This document shows positions 53,659 to 62,834 of a DNA stretch of 62,834 bases, in pieces. The stretch is from positions 1 through 62,834 of the forward strand of contig BBBM01000014.1 of assembly GCA_001311565.1 (NCBI GenBank), written 5' to 3'. The notes below the pieces were generated by a model. That model was not told where the DNA came from, ran no database searches, and saw only the letters and a list, made by a program, of their open reading frames with translations. Within the stretch, counting starts at the first letter, position 1. The number at the start of each line of letters is the position of its first letter. The stretch is from Desulfothermus okinawensis JCM 13304. GTDB taxonomy: Bacteria > Desulfobacterota > Desulfovibrionia > Desulfovibrionales > Desulfothermaceae. The position numbers were made by a program, and so were the translations under genes.

Positions 53659-55005
53659 TTAATTTTCAAATCTCTCCACTATCCTGTTTAACTGTCTTCC
53701 TATTGGAGTATCTCTATAGATCTCTTTTTCTATGTTGGTAATACCTTTTATTACAGTGGAATGCCTGCGATTAAAGAGTCTTCCTATGTCTTTTAGGGTC
53801 AGTTCTGTATATTTTCTGGCGAGATAAAATGCAGTATTTCTTGCTACTACAATGTTTCTTTTTCTAGAGCGAGACCGGAGATTTTCTGGAGACAATTCAA
53901 ATACTGAACATACGGTCTTTATTATTTGTTCAATGGAAGGGGTTTCCACTATGTCTGTGTGGTTTTGAATGATTTCCTTTGCAAGCTCCATGTTTATATT
54001 CATATTGAGGAGTCTTGCCTTTAGGGCCATATTTTTTTATGCAACTCTCAAGCTGTCTAATATCTGTTTTTATCTTTGAAGCAACAAATTTGGATACAGT
54101 GTCTGGAATGTTTATTTCATAGAACCTGGCCTTTTTTTTGATAATTTCCAATCGTAGCTGAAAATCTGGTTTATGGATAGGAGCAATTAATCCAGAACAA
54201 AGATATGACGTGAGTTGAGAATCTATGTCCTTTAGTTCCTTTGGAAGAAATGAAGAAGAGAAAATAACTAACTTTCCATTTTCTTCCATTGACTTAATAA
54301 GATATAGAAGTTCCTCCTGCATTTTGCCCTTGCCCTGGAAAAAAATGGATGTCTTCTAATAATAGTATATCCACTTTTTCTCTATAATATTTTTTTAAAT
54401 TGATTTATGTCCCCGCTCCTGAGTGCCCATACTAACTGGTTGGCAAATTCCTCTGAAGATATGTATACAACATTTAGCTTACCTGGTTTGTTGTTTGTAA
54501 TAAAACTGCCAACAGAATGAATCAAATGGGTCTTTCCAAGGCCAGGGGATGAGGTTAAAAATAGGGTCCCAAAGTCAATTTTTGGAGCAGTACAAATGGT
54601 TTTACACGCTGCGTAGGCAAGTTTATTTTGGGGACCAACAACAAAATCGTTAAATGAATATCTCCATGCTGGAGCATGGGTTATCTGGAACAAGTTCTTT
54701 TTTTGTTGGAAGGATAAGTTCTGAAGTCTTTATAGTGGTTTTTTTTACAGGAGAGCTGACCCTTCCATTAGACCTTGTGGTTACACACACATCTACCCTT
54801 TGACCTAAACTCTCAAGAGCTACTTCCTTTATTTTTTTGTAAAAGTCTGTCCTTGACCCAGCTCGTTATAAAGTCATTGGGGCTGTATAAAAATAGAGTA
54901 TTGTCCTGAAGATCTCCATCTAATGGTCTTATCCAGAGATGGAATAAGCCAGATTTTAGAGATTTTTCCAAATTAGCCTTGATTTTTTTCCCAATAACCA
55001 CTCAT
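53659..55005 (-). CDS. dnaA: Chromosomal replication initiator protein DnaA
   Basis: About 449 residues. Domain I starts MSGYWEKIKANLEKSLKSG; domain III carries Walker A SSPGLGKTHLIHSVG and Walker B ILLLEDIHFFQGKGK; domain IV has YLARKYTELTLKDIGRLFNR and RRHSTVIKGI, the DNA-binding signature. I prefer the ATG at 55005 because, with one A fewer in the run at 54980-54986, it gives the family N-terminus. Breaks: near 54842, 54733-54742, 54682 (before the P-loop half), 54392-54398, 54346-54355 and 54035. dnaN is not adjacent. Upstream is the candidate origin. Confidence 0.93.
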
Positions 55006-55433
55006 GCAGCCGACTATACAAATATTTTTCTTTTTTTTCAAATCAATGTTTTGCTATTTTTGGATATAAACGCTATAAATTTATTTTGTAAATATAACCT
55101 GTTGATATAATAGATTATTTATTTTAAACGTGATTTTTCTTGGGTATTTGATCAGGACCAGATTCCCCCTAATTTTAAGGAACTTTGGGTTTTTCTACAA
55201 AATTTTCCACATTTGTTCAAAAAGAATTCCACATTAAATAGTTTTTAAAAATTTAATATTTTTCAAATTTCCTTCAAATTTTGTATGTGTATCCTGAGCA
55301 GATAAAATGGTATGAATAAAAAGTCGTGGGGGTTAGTTTAATAGATGGACATGGGACGTAGTGTCCACTGTAAGAGGAGTTTTGTTTTACATGTATCAAA
55401 GGAGAAAGATTGGCCCACTAGGAGAGAATTTTT
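55006..55433. other. Candidate replication origin and dnaA promoter region
   Basis: 428 bases, extremely A+T-rich at 55018-55140 and 55235-55290. DnaA-box-like sequences occur: TTTTCCACA 55203-55211 (fits TTWTNCACA), TTTTCTACA 55191-55199, AATTCCACA 55225-55233, and TGTGTATCC 55286-55294 (reverse orientation, two mismatches). They cluster within about 100 bases next to an AT-rich stretch, directly upstream of dnaA. The stretch 55330-55430 shows no gene. Confidence 0.5.
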
Positions 55434-57669
55434 CTACTCCAAGTTTATTGACAAATTTGGGCTAGGTACTCTTTGTAGGAGTTTTTTTTCTGGTTTTAGC
55501 TCAATGCTTTTTTTTTATGAGTGATATTCCAGTATTTTTGTCTCTTAATTCCTCAATATAGAGCTTCCCCAAAAGGAAGATTGCCCAAGAGTCATTTGGA
55601 TTTAGTCTTATGGCAGATTCCAGGTATTCTTTTGCCCTTTTTTGTTTTTTTTTGTTTTAGGTAAATATTGGCAAGTAGGGTATAAGCTTGAGGGTATTTG
55701 GTGGGGTCTATTTTATTTAGCCATTTTTTTGGCTAATTCAAATTGTTTTTTTTAATTCACAAATCTGGGCAAGCCTAATAGTAGCAAAAATGTGTGTACC
55801 TTCAATCTCAATGCATTTTAAAAATGAGTTTTCTGCTTCTTTCAGGTTGTTTAATTTCAGGTAAATGGATCCTAAGTTATAGAAATATGTAGAAGAGAGA
55901 TTTATTTTTAGGGACTCCCTAAACATTTTTAGGGCATTTATAAAATCGCCTATTTTGGCATAACAGACCCCAAGGGAATTTAAGGCAATATGGTTTTTGG
56001 AGTCCATTATAATAGATCGTTTGTACTCCTCCATTGCAGAATATATATCTCCTTTTATGAAATATTTATCGCCTCTCAAGTTAAATGTTGTTGAATTAAA
56101 TATTGTTATTTTTGGTTCAGGGATAAGTAAAGCGTGTTCCAGAGAGTCTATGGAAAGTCTAATTACTTCTAGTTTACTTAAATCTAAAAGGGGATAGTTG
56201 GTTATTCCAATTTTTACATTGGTATTACATAATATAAATTTTTTTTAATTCTTTAAATATTGAATTTTCTTCTCTAATTACTACATCTTTCGCTATAATT
56301 ATAGATTTTTCAATCCCCATGGTTTCAGTATAGGTATCAATATTCTTTTTATTTAATGTATGGGTTAAGTCCCCTAGATTTTGTTTTGTGCCAATTGTGT
56401 ACAATATGGAGAAGGCTTTTGATTCTCTAATTTTATTGTATAGGTTTAGTATGAAATTTTTACAAAGAGGAACTTTTTCTTTGTCCTTTGTATTGTCCTC
56501 AATTAATTTTAATGGATCTCCAGTTTTAATGGGGACAAAAGGGTCATGTCTAATGAGTATATCCCCCCTGGAACAATTCCTTGATGTGTGGGATACAATT
56601 AATTCAGCCTTTAGTTGGTTTGTGTCTGAATCAAAGACCTGAAAGAATTGTCCACACTTTACTCCAAAATCTTCTCCAATATTTATATCCACACTGTCCA
56701 TATTAACTATTTTGCTCACAAAACCACAATTATTAAGGATGTAATCAATGGAAACAGGAGAATGTTGATTGTTACTATTTTCTAAAATTTTAAGACCATT
56801 TTTTTAAGACCTTTAAAATTTCATAACCAAGGTCAACAGATTCCAGTTTCAATAAATATCCAGGTATATGGTTTGGATATTTAAGGTATAAGGTAAGGGG
56901 CTTTAATTTTAAAACGAGATGGTTTGTCTTTGTTTTTTTTGAATTTATCCAGTAGGTTAGAGTGAATTCTACGAATGTCTTTTACGGAGTTGTTAGATAT
57001 TGCAAATAATATATGGTCATCTTTGTCGAAAAAGACATCTTCCATATGTACAGCTTGTTTTAGGTCAATTAAGACCTCTTTTAAAAGGGTACGCCACTTA
57101 TTAAACCCTAGTTTTGATAGTAGATGATTGCTGTTTAGAAATTTAATTCCAGCCACAGAAAAATTTCCCTTGGGAAAGTCTATGTCTGATATAATGAGTC
57201 TCTTTGTGCCAATATTTAAATGGGCAATCACCTGTTCTATTTTTATGTCCAGTTTGTTTAGAAATGCACTGGAGTTTAGACATGGGATGTCTGGTTCAAA
57301 CATTGAAACTTTCATTAGTCCAATGTTCTCTATGATCAATTCAAAAATTTTCGTAAGAGATTCTTTGTCTGAATGTAGGGGGTTGGGTTCAATTAGATCT
57401 ACTGCAATTACAACAAGCTCTGATATGTTAGACAAGGCAACTTTTATAATAATTTGCCTGGTTTCTTTTAATAACTCCACCTGAATTTTTCTTTTTGTTT
57501 GGCCTGTGGACAGGTCATTTGATATGTAGATGGCAATGTCTTTTATTTTAATAAAATTACTTAGCTTCTCTCTAATGTAATCTTTGTTATTTAATATGTC
57601 TTGAAAGGTGATGTTGTTTATCACAGTTAGTTCCCATTGTGCATTTTGCCCTTGTATTTTTCGAGGCAA
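55434..57669 (-). CDS. Large TPR-repeat protein with unrecognised N-terminal domain
   Basis: About 740 residues after correction. The first 260 residues (from PRKIQGQNAQWELTVINNIT) contain LIISDIDFPKGNFSVAGIKF and VFFDKDDHILFAISNNSV, which weakly recall a degenerate GGDEF domain. A middle part (VDINIGEDFGVKCGQFFQVF, RNCSRGDILIRHDPFVPIKT) looks beta-rich. The last third has TPRs: GDKYFIKGDIYSAMEEYKRS, LNSLGVCYAKIGDFINALKM, YFYNLGSIYLKLNNLKEAEN. Start (TTG at 57669) is uncertain. Breaks near 56892, 56800-56806, 56239-56246, 55726-55752, 55645-55655 and 55510-55520. Lies between a nitroreductase and the origin region, upstream of dnaA on the same strand. Function unknown. Confidence 0.6.
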
Positions 57670-57735
57670 AATAATATCTTTTATCCACCTTGTCTAGTGA
57701 CAATCCTGTCTTTTTATAGAGATTGGAGGTATGTG

Positions 57736-58248
57736 ATGATAGATGTTATAATGAAGGTTATTAGGGAAAGACGAAGCATTAGAAAATTTGAGGCAAGAGA
57801 TGTGCCTGTGGAGAGCCTAAAAATTATTTTGGAGGCAGGTAGATGGGCCCCAAGTGGTTTGAACAATCAGCCATGGAGGTTTTTAGTTTTGTCTAATGAT
57901 GATAGAAGAAAATCAGCTTGGCAGAATGTACAAAATATGGGAAGATAATTCACCGGGCCAATATACTGATTGTGGTGTTAATTGACAAAGGTGTTATGTA
58001 CAATGACACAAAGGATCACCAGGCAATAGGGGCGTGTATTCAGAATATGCTGTTGGCTGCCCATGCCTTGGGACTCGGCGCAGTCTGGCTTGGAGAGATC
58101 CTAAATAATGAAAAAAAAGGTCTTGGAGATCCTCAAGTTAAAAGAGGAAAAATATGGATTAATGGCTGTAATAGCCCTAGGATATCCTGCTGAAGAAGGA
58201 AGGTCCAATAGAAAACCTTTAAAGGAATTATTGCTGGAGGAATTGTAA
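57736..58248 (+). CDS. Nitroreductase-family flavoprotein
   Basis: About 170 residues. FMN motifs RERRSIRKFEARDVPVESL and AGRWAPSGLNNQPWRFLVL open the protein; QAIGACIQNMLLAAHALGLG and AVWLGEIL follow; the end reads ALGYPAEEGRSNRKPLKELL. Substrate undefined. A GGAGG site lies before the GTG/ATG pair; I use ATG 57736. Breaks near 57917-57945 and A8 near 58111-58118. Stop TAATG overlaps the next start. Confidence 0.9.
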
Positions 58249-58887
58249 TGTTAAAAGTATCTTGTTTCCCTTTAGGTCCACTTCAAACAAATTGTTATGT
58301 GGTACACAATAGCAAAGAGGCAATTGTAATAGATCCAGGTGGAGATCCTGCCTCTGTTTTAAATTTTTTTGAAAAAAAAATAATCTGATGTTACAATACA
58401 TCTTAAATACCCATTTTCACTTTGATCATATCTTAGGGAATAGGGACCTTCAAAAAGCTACATCAGTAGATATTTTGGCATCAGAAAAGGATGATTTCCT
58501 GCTAAAAGCACAGGTAGGAGGAGGCGGCGGAATGTTTGGATTTCCAAAAGTTCCGCCTTTTACTTATAAAAATTTAGAAGAGGGAGAAACAAGTTGGCTA
58601 GGTGAAAGGGCATATGTGCTCTTCACCCCAGGTCACACACCAGGGAGTCTCTCTTTTTACTTTCCAGAATCAAAGATGCTTTTTTTCTGGAGACCTGATA
58701 TTTCAAAGATCCATAGGCCGGACAGACTTTCCAGGGGGAAGTTTAGATGAGCTTTTGGAATCAGTTAGAAAAAAAGGTCTTTGTCCTTCCTGGGGATACA
58801 ATAATTTATTCAGGTCATGGACCTGCTACAACGGTACACGAAGAAAAGTTGTTTAATCCCTTTTTTCAGGATGGAGTAGTGTTTTAA
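58248..58887 (+). CDS. MBL-fold metallo-hydrolase (glyoxalase II-like)
   Basis: About 211 residues. The zinc motif THFHFDHILGN (HxHxDH), the second-ligand FTPGHTPGSLSFY, and SGDLIFQRSIGRTDFPGGS are typical of the glyoxalase II-like group; IYSGHGPATTV gives the last His. Substrate is not predictable. Breaks: A9-A10 near 58373-58381, T7 near 58680-58686, A7 near 58770-58776. The start shares bases with the nitroreductase stop. Confidence 0.9.
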
Positions 58888-58905
58888 CTAGGGAAGAATG
58901 AAAGA

Positions 58906-59627
58906 TTGCTAAAAAAAACTTTTTTTCTTACTTTCCAATTATAAGGTGTCCCATTTGTGGGGGGCTTCGAAGAAATAAACATTTGTGTAGAAATTGTGTT
59001 CTTCAAATAGAATCCTTAAAGGTCAAGAAAGGTTATTGTGTAAAATGTGGGGAACTTCTTATATTCCACAAGACAAATATCTGTGGTGAGTGCCTGATGG
59101 CTCCAAGGCCTTGGGATTTTTTCTCTTTTTACGGTTATTATAGAGGAGTTTTAAAAGAGATAATCAAGGAATTTAAATATCAGGGGGATTTTTCACTTGT
59201 AGATATTTTGGGAGACCTTTTGTGTCAGGCATATGCCAAGGGAGATTTTGAATTTAGACCAGATATAATTGTCCCAGTACCTATTCACAAAAATAGACTG
59301 AAACTAAGGGGCTTTAATCAATCATTGGAGATTTCCAGAAGGCTTTCTAAGGTAATTCAGGTACCCATAGAAAAAAAATACCCTAATCCGCATAAAAGAT
59401 ACCATCCCCCAGGTGGGCTTAAAAAAAGTCTGCTAGGAAGAAAAATGTAAGGAACGTTTTTTTGTGTTTTAGGAGATGTTCGCGGTGCAAATCTAATTTT
59501 AGTAGACGATGTCTATACTTCGGGTGCTACTGTATCAGAGTGTGCCAGGGTATTAAAAGGTTCTGGTGCGAAGGTAATAGGCTTGCTGGTACTTGCCAGA
59601 ACCAATATTAGGAATACCTTGGATTAA
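58906..59627 (+). CDS. comF: ComF-family phosphoribosyltransferase
   Basis: About 235 residues. Zinc-ribbon Cys pairs (CPICGGLRRNKHLCRNC and YCVKCGELL) precede the PRT fold with FYGYYRGVLKEIIKEFKYQG, VPIHKNRLKLRGFNQS and the PRPP-binding LILVDDVYTSGATVSECARV. ComF is needed for DNA uptake in Bacillus; many non-competent bacteria keep it with unclear role. Start uncertain: a TTG at 58906 with GGAAGAA upstream. Breaks near 58911-58931, around 59378-59385 and near 59455-59462. Confidence 0.85.
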
Positions 59628-59630
59628 CTC

Positions 59631-59660
59631 TTGACTAATTGTATAAAATGAGATTATAAA
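59631..59660 (+). promoter_or_regulatory. Sigma-70-type promoter for rplU-rpmA
   Basis: TTGACT (59631-59636), 18-base spacer, TATAAA (59655-59660). The leader carries a small hairpin AGTAACT/AGTTACT (59699-59705 with 59717-59723). Confidence 0.62.
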
Positions 59661-59753
59661 ATATTTTCTTAGGCAATTTGTTTTTTTGAAAAATATCTAG
59701 TAACTACTATTCTTAAAGTTACTGGTTATAATTTTTTGGGAGGGTAGGCAGTC

Positions 59754-60066
59754 ATGTATGTAGTACTAGAAACTGGGGGAAAACAATATCCAGTTAAAGA
59801 GGGAGATACTATAACTGTTGAAAAAGTCCCTGCTGAGGTAGGACAAGAGATTGTATTGGATAAAATTCTTTTTGCATCCAAGGATGAAGGCGGAGTACTG
59901 GTTGGGGATCCTTATTTAAATGGAAAGATTGTTTGTGAGGTTGTGGAGCAAAGCAGGCATAAAAAGGTGGTGGTCTTTAAATTTAAGAGGCGTAAAGACT
60001 ATAAGAAAAAAACAGGGACATCGTCAGTATTACTCAAAAATTAAGGTAAAATCCATAGAGGTTTAA
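59754..60066 (+). CDS. rplU: 50S ribosomal protein L21
   Basis: Starts [20 protein letters not shown], with [20 protein letters not shown] and [12 protein letters not shown]. An A7 near 60005-60011 must lose one base to give the family end [17 protein letters not shown]. About 103 residues. GGGAGGG lies 10 bases before the ATG. First in rplU-rpmA-obg-proB. Confidence 0.97.
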
Positions 60067-60077
60067 GGGGGCATATT

Positions 60078-60347
60078 ATGGCTCATAAAAAGGCAGGTGG
60101 TAGTTCTAGAAATGGAAGGGATAGCATTGGTCAAAGGCGCGGAGTTAAGCGTTTTGGTGGTCAGTTGGTAAAGGCGGGAAATATTTTGGTAAGACAACTT
60201 GGAACAAAGATATATCCTGGTGAAAATGTGGGAATGGGTAGAGATTATACCCTTTTTGCCAAGGTTGATGGATATGTAAAATATGAGAAATTTACCAGAA
60301 AAAGAAAGGTTAAGACAAGGGTGCATATTATTCCTGTTGAACAATAG
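60078..60347 (+). CDS. rpmA: 50S ribosomal protein L27
   Basis: Intact 89 residues. N-terminus [20 protein letters not shown] is characteristic; the rest ([20 protein letters not shown]) is complete. L27 reaches the peptidyl-transferase centre. It lies 11 bases after rplU. Confidence 0.98.
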   Translation: MAHKKAGGSSRNGRDSIGQRRGVKRFGGQLVKAGNILVRQLGTKIYPGENVGMGRDYTLFAKVDGYVKYEKFTRKRKVKTRVHIIPVEQ

Positions 60348-60380
60348 GGTGTTGTTGTTTTTTTTGTTTTGAACCCTTGT

Positions 60381-61482
<1,102 letters not shown>

Positions 61483-61499
61483 TTTCTAGGTGGTTAATA

Positions 61500-62708
61500 A
61501 TGAATTTTCACGAAAGTATATGGGATGGCAAAATAGTAGACACAATTAGAGAGAGTATCAGACAATCTAAATTAATAGTGATAAAAGTAGGAAGTGCAGT
61601 TTTAACCAGGGGTGATAAAGGGCTGGATTTAAGAGTTGTAAATAGATTAGTGGATCAAATTTCCAGTATACACGATATGGGGAAAAAGATAATTTTAGTA
61701 TCATCTGGGGCTGTTGCCACTGGGGCAACATATTTGAAATACCCACTTAGAGAGAAATTGTCCCTTGAAAAGAAACAGGCTGCAGCAGCTGTTGGCCAGA
61801 GCAGGCTTATGTATATATATGACGAGGCCTTTGAAAAATACGGCAAGATTACGGCACAGGTCCTATTAACCAAAGACGATTTAAAGAGTAGACAACGGTT
61901 TTTAAATGCCAGAAATACTTTTTTTTACTTTACTATCAGAAGGTGTAATACCAATTGTAAATGAAAATGATACAGTTGTTGTAGAAGAATTAAAATTTGG
62001 TGATAATGACTACCTTGGAACATTAATTCTTAATTTGGTGGGGGCGGACCTGTTTATAAATCTTACTTCTGCCAAGGGGTATATACCTCTAATCCAGATC
62101 TGGATCCAAATGCAAAACCAATATCCTTTATTGAAGACATAATGACCTTGGATATTGAAGCTATTTGCCAGGGCAAAACCTTGAGTGGTAGTGGGGGAAT
62201 GTATTCTAAACTTCTTGCAGCAAAAAGGGCTGCCCAGCTTGGGATCCCCACTCTCATTGTGTCAGGTAAGGTCCCCTTTGTCCTTGAAAAGGTATTCTTG
62301 GGTGAAATACATGGAACATGGATACAACCCTGTGAAAATGCCATACCAAGAAGGAAATTCTGGATTGCTTACAACTTGGAACCAAAAGGTAGTGTTTTTG
62401 TTGATCTAGGAGCAAAGAATGCGTTGTTGTTTAAGGGTAAAAGTTTACTTCCTGCTGGTGTTACAAAGGTAGAGGGGATTTTTCCGGAAAATTCTTTGGT
62501 TAAAGTCTTGAGTGATGACGGAACCCAAATAGGTGTAGGTTTATGTAACTTTTCCAGTGAGGAACTAAAACTGATTTTAGGAAAAAAATACCAAGGACCT
62601 TCCTTGCTTGTTGAGAAAAGACCATTGTCCAGAAGAGGTGATCCACAGGGACAATTTGTTAATAGACGCGGTTTTTTAGACCTTTGTTTAAATTTAAAAA
62701 AAAAATAA
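61500..62708 (+). CDS. proB: Glutamate 5-kinase
   Basis: First enzyme of proline synthesis. Motifs: [56 protein letters not shown] and [16 protein letters not shown], then a C-terminal PUA domain ([20 protein letters not shown]). About 400 residues. Breaks: T7-8 near 61919-61926 and a shift near 62090-62100. N-terminus is about 20 residues longer than E. coli ProB, so a later start at 61560-61580 is possible. Confidence 0.95.
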
Positions 62709-62716
62709 AAAAAATA

Positions 62717-62745
62717 TTGACAGTGGATGTAAAAATACTTATATA
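62717..62745 (+). promoter_or_regulatory. Sigma-70-type promoter after proB
   Basis: TTGACA (62717-62722), 17-base spacer, TATATA (62740-62745). Directly follows the proB stop. Confidence 0.6.
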
Positions 62746-62797
62746 TCTTTTTCTCGACGCAATGGAAAATGTTCTTTAAAAAAAATCAAAAAAAAAG

Positions 62798-62825
62798 TTG
62801 ACAAAGTTGCTTAGAGAAGTATAAT
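62798..62825 (+). promoter_or_regulatory. Consensus sigma-70 promoter at the window edge
   Basis: Perfect TTGACA (62798-62803), 16-base spacer, perfect TATAAT (62820-62825). It must serve a gene or RNA just beyond the window. Strong boxes suggest a stable RNA or ribosomal operon. Confidence 0.78.
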
Positions 62826-62834
62826 TAATTTTCC

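Noticed and set aside
55434..55505. Possible hairpin or terminator with GTACTCTTTGTAGGAGTTTTTTTT
   Set aside because: After removing one base in an A run it encodes the C-terminus of the TPR protein, so it is coding sequence.

Overview
The window is A+T-rich bacterial chromosome and reads as an anaerobic, Gram-negative, flagellated relative of the sulfate reducers (Desulfobacterota / former Deltaproteobacteria). Support comes from a four-heme cytochrome c3-type protein, flagellar hook genes, an envelope with SLBB, YjbH and porin proteins, a TIGR03960-type radical SAM protein, MetX with MetW, and an ADP-forming acyl-CoA synthetase. I cannot name a genus from sequence alone. Most of the content is housekeeping on both strands, with one long surface-polysaccharide block.

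Layout. 1-3.2 kb: fliK (cut by the edge), flgD, flgE; then tRNA-Arg(ACG). 3.4-9.4 kb: a small conserved protein, a TIGR03960/TIGR03936 radical SAM protein, a sirtuin, metK and a short MetE-like methyltransferase. 9.4-18.8 kb: nucleotide-sugar genes (rfbD, rfbC, rfbB, rfbA, a UDP-sugar dehydrogenase, a CapD/PglF dehydratase) mixed with decayed pieces (four-helix-bundle gene remnant, hexapeptide transferase remnant, IS3 remnant) and an AAA ATPase. 19.0-25.7 kb: an exopolysaccharide export locus similar in content to E. coli gfc/yjb: Ala/Gly-rich secreted peptide, six-SLBB export protein, Wzz, YjbH, small lipoprotein. 25.8-33.2 kb (minus strand): envC-like, endonuclease III-like, prmA, argD, metF, a small CxxC protein, phospholipase C-like, cytochrome c3, nadA. 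33.3-40.5 kb (plus): metX, metW, a DUF6485-like protein, GAF protein, mreB, suhB, acyl-CoA synthetase. 40.6-42.2 kb (minus): a porin behind a cobalamin riboswitch. 42.4-53.7 kb: Tat/TPR protein, sppA, rpsA, rimO, rdgB, glmS, amiC, a FAD protein, acyP. 53.7-57.7 kb (minus): dnaA with a candidate origin upstream, and a TPR protein. 57.7-62.7 kb: nitroreductase, MBL hydrolase, comF, rplU, rpmA, obg, proB.

The dominant oddity is that most genes are interrupted by one-base shifts, usually at A or T runs of seven to nine where one base fewer restores the family-conserved frame. A smaller number of sites lack one base, several of them in short G or C runs. This looks mainly like sequencing or assembly error, so I give full gene spans and list the shifts; tolerated poly(A) slippage is the biological alternative. 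The most interesting biological leads are the gfc/yjb-like locus with its His-Gly-tailed peptide, the cobalamin-riboswitch-controlled porin, the candidate oriC, and an inverted repeat over the promoter of the Tat/TPR gene.
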